Of a stretch of DNA of 64,000 bases, positions 62,982-64,000 are shown piece after piece. The position numbers were made by a program, and so were the translations under genes. The number at the start of each line of letters is the position of its first letter. Position 1 is the stretch's first letter. The notes under the pieces were generated by a model that made no database searches, was not told the DNA's origin, and worked only from the letters and a program-made list of their open reading frames with translations. The DNA comes from Halomonas faecis (GTDB lineage Bacteria > Pseudomonadota > Gammaproteobacteria > Pseudomonadales > Halomonadaceae): NCBI RefSeq assembly GCF_010993975.1, contig NZ_JAACZO010000022.1:186001-250000 (forward strand). The letters are read 5' to 3'.

Positions 62982-63494
62982 TCAGTCATGAGACGAAGCG
63001 GTTTCCTGGGACTCGAGCATCTCGACCAACGGTTGGAACTCTTCGCGATTGTGCTCGTTCATGCGCATCAGAATGCGATGCGCCTCGAGAATGCGCTGAC
63101 GAGTGGCTTCCAGATCTGCGGGCACTTCGGGAAGATCGTCGCACAACTCGCATACCTCGGTGACCGGCGCCGCCATCATGGTGAAGAACTGAGCGAACCC
63201 CATCACTTCGAGCATGCGCTGCACATCGGGGTTGTCCACCACGATGGTGGGCTTGTGGTCGATCTTGTCCTGCACGGCCATGGCCACCTTGGCCAGAAAG
63301 CCAAGCGCCGTAGAATCCACGTTGGTCGCCTCACGCAGGTCGATGACCAGCGCCTGGAGCCCCGGCGTTTCGGCCAACTGCTGGGCCTGGGTGTCCAGGG
63401 TGGCACACAGGGTCAGTCGCACGTCACCACACAGCTTGAGCACGAAGACACCGGCGTCGAACGCCGCCTTGACGCGACCCTCATTCATGATCAT
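62982..63494 (-). CDS. STAS-domain anti-sigma factor antagonist, HsbA-like
   Basis: 170-residue protein. Residues 1-105 are a STAS domain with the phosphorylatable Ser61 in ATNVDSTALGFLAKV; the remainder is a helical tail. Proteins of this kind (HsbA in Pseudomonas) are dephosphorylated by a partner PP2C phosphatase and bind an anti-sigma factor, influencing flagella and biofilm. The gene overlaps the 3' end of that phosphatase gene. Start may be 63494 or the Met two codons later. Confidence 0.85.
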   Translation of the reverse strand: MIMNEGRVKAAFDAGVFVLKLCGDVRLTLCATLDTQAQQLAETPGLQALVIDLREATNVDSTALGFLAKVAMAVQDKIDHKPTIVVDNPDVQRMLEVMGFAQFFTMMAAPVTEVCELCDDLPEVPADLEATRQRILEAHRILMRMNEHNREEFQPLVEMLESQETASSHD

Positions 63495-64000
63495 CGGTAA
63501 ACCCGCTCAGCAACATGATGGTTACATCGTCCAGCAGTTCTTCACCCTCGACTCCCCCTTCGACATCACTTTCCAGGGAAGTGCTCAGAGCCAGGCCATC
63601 GCGCAACTGCACCAGCGTCGTACAGGACACGATGCGTCGTTCCAGCTCCTGGAGCCGCGCATCGAGCGTTTCGCCAGGCAGGCACTCCAGAACGCCGTCC
63701 GAGCACAGCCATAGGCGGAAATGCGCCGGCAGATCGTATTGCAGGCATGGGTACGTCACGTTCGGAAAAAGCCCTACCGGCATGCCTTCACCGGGCAGCT
63801 CGACGGCCTGCTCCTCGCTCACCAGAAGCGGTTTGGGGAGTTGGGCGCCGAGTGAATAGTGAAGAGTCTGGTCGTGATGGTCAATGACCCCGACGAACAG
63901 GGTGGCGTGCTTGCCGATACTGGTATCGAGCAGCTCACGGTTGAGCCGGGCCAGCCAACGTGCCGGCAACGCTTCCGGACTCGTCCCGTCCCACTCGGAC
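63481..64000 (-). CDS. PP2C/SpoIIE-type phosphatase (5' end outside window)
   Basis: The last 172 codons of a PP2C-like Ser phosphatase, HsbR/RsbU class. Visible metal/active-site segments: LFVGVIDHHDQTLHYSLGAQ, RLWLCSDGVLECLPGE and the final LDDVTIMLLSG. The reading frame runs open to the right edge. Probably has an N-terminal receiver domain, as in HsbR, not visible here. Its stop lies inside the STAS gene start, so the two are coupled. Confidence 0.85.
   Translation of the reverse strand, partial: SEWDGTSPEALPARWLARLNRELLDTSIGKHATLFVGVIDHHDQTLHYSLGAQLPKPLLVSEEQAVELPGEGMPVGLFPNVTYPCLQYDLPAHFRLWLCSDGVLECLPGETLDARLQELERRIVSCTTLVQLRDGLALSTSLESDVEGGVEGEELLDDVTIMLLSGFTDDHE

Overview
The window reads as chromosomal DNA of a moderately halophilic gammaproteobacterium, most likely Halomonas or a close relative in the Halomonadaceae. 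The clues are high GC, acidic proteins, the order secA-argJ-Nudix/ThiE, the exbB-exbD-msbA and comEC grouping, a LolCE-type permease beside lolD, and an HsbA-like STAS protein next to a PP2C phosphatase. This is inferred from gene content and order; no marker RNA gene is present.

Layout. 1-7111: envelope genes (msbA at the left edge, exbD, exbB, comEC, a DUF2062 gene, lolD, a LolC/E permease). 7270-9406: agmatine deiminase and N-carbamoylputrescine amidase, which together turn agmatine into putrescine. 9405-12013: housekeeping genes (Nudix-ThiE fusion, argJ, secA) separated by unusual heptanucleotide tandem repeats and hairpins. 14846-20496: a small membrane-protein ORF upstream of secA, dciA, a SixA-CHAD fusion, a thioredoxin-like protein, a DUF2306/PadR divergent pair, a deaminase and an aldo-keto reductase. 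20595-22558: a two-gene operon of unknown membrane proteins. 22581-27565: two group II intron remnants in the same orientation bracket an XRE regulator, a REC-EAL c-di-GMP phosphodiesterase and a degenerate PilZ/HD-GYP protein. 27824-35658: an acyl-CoA catabolic cluster (acyl-CoA dehydrogenase, OhrR-type regulator, SDR, acyl-CoA synthetase, TetR, thiolase, alpha/beta hydrolase) with several clear operators. 35663-37074: the FetAB exporter.

37186-55961 is an arsenic island. It starts with an ACR3 arsenite pump in an operon with a CC/Se-motif protein, an ECF sigma factor, an UPF0718 permease and a small thioredoxin. ChrA, an MFS transporter and a conserved unknown gene follow. Next is a complete arxB'ABCD-type operon for a membrane-bound molybdenum arsenite oxidase of the ArxA class, extended by a translationally overlapping FKBP prolyl isomerase. 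The island ends with gapdh-arsJ-arsR (arsenate detoxification through 1-arseno-3-phosphoglycerate export), a chemoreceptor and a thioredoxin-type arsC. Two nearly identical 18-bp palindromes, upstream of ACR3 and of gapdh, look like one ArsR regulon.

56055-64000: the phosphate uptake operon pstSCAB with a Pho box and a strong terminator, then a Bcr/CflA exporter, transaldolase, a STAS protein and a PP2C phosphatase cut by the right edge.

Taken together, the cell could take up phosphate selectively, pump arsenite out, reduce or arsenylate and export arsenate, and use arsenite as an electron donor to the quinone pool. The least explained items are the heptamer-hairpin modules, the SecM-like ORF, the FKBP and zinc-ribbon additions to the arx system, and the conserved regulatory elements in the acyl-CoA cluster.
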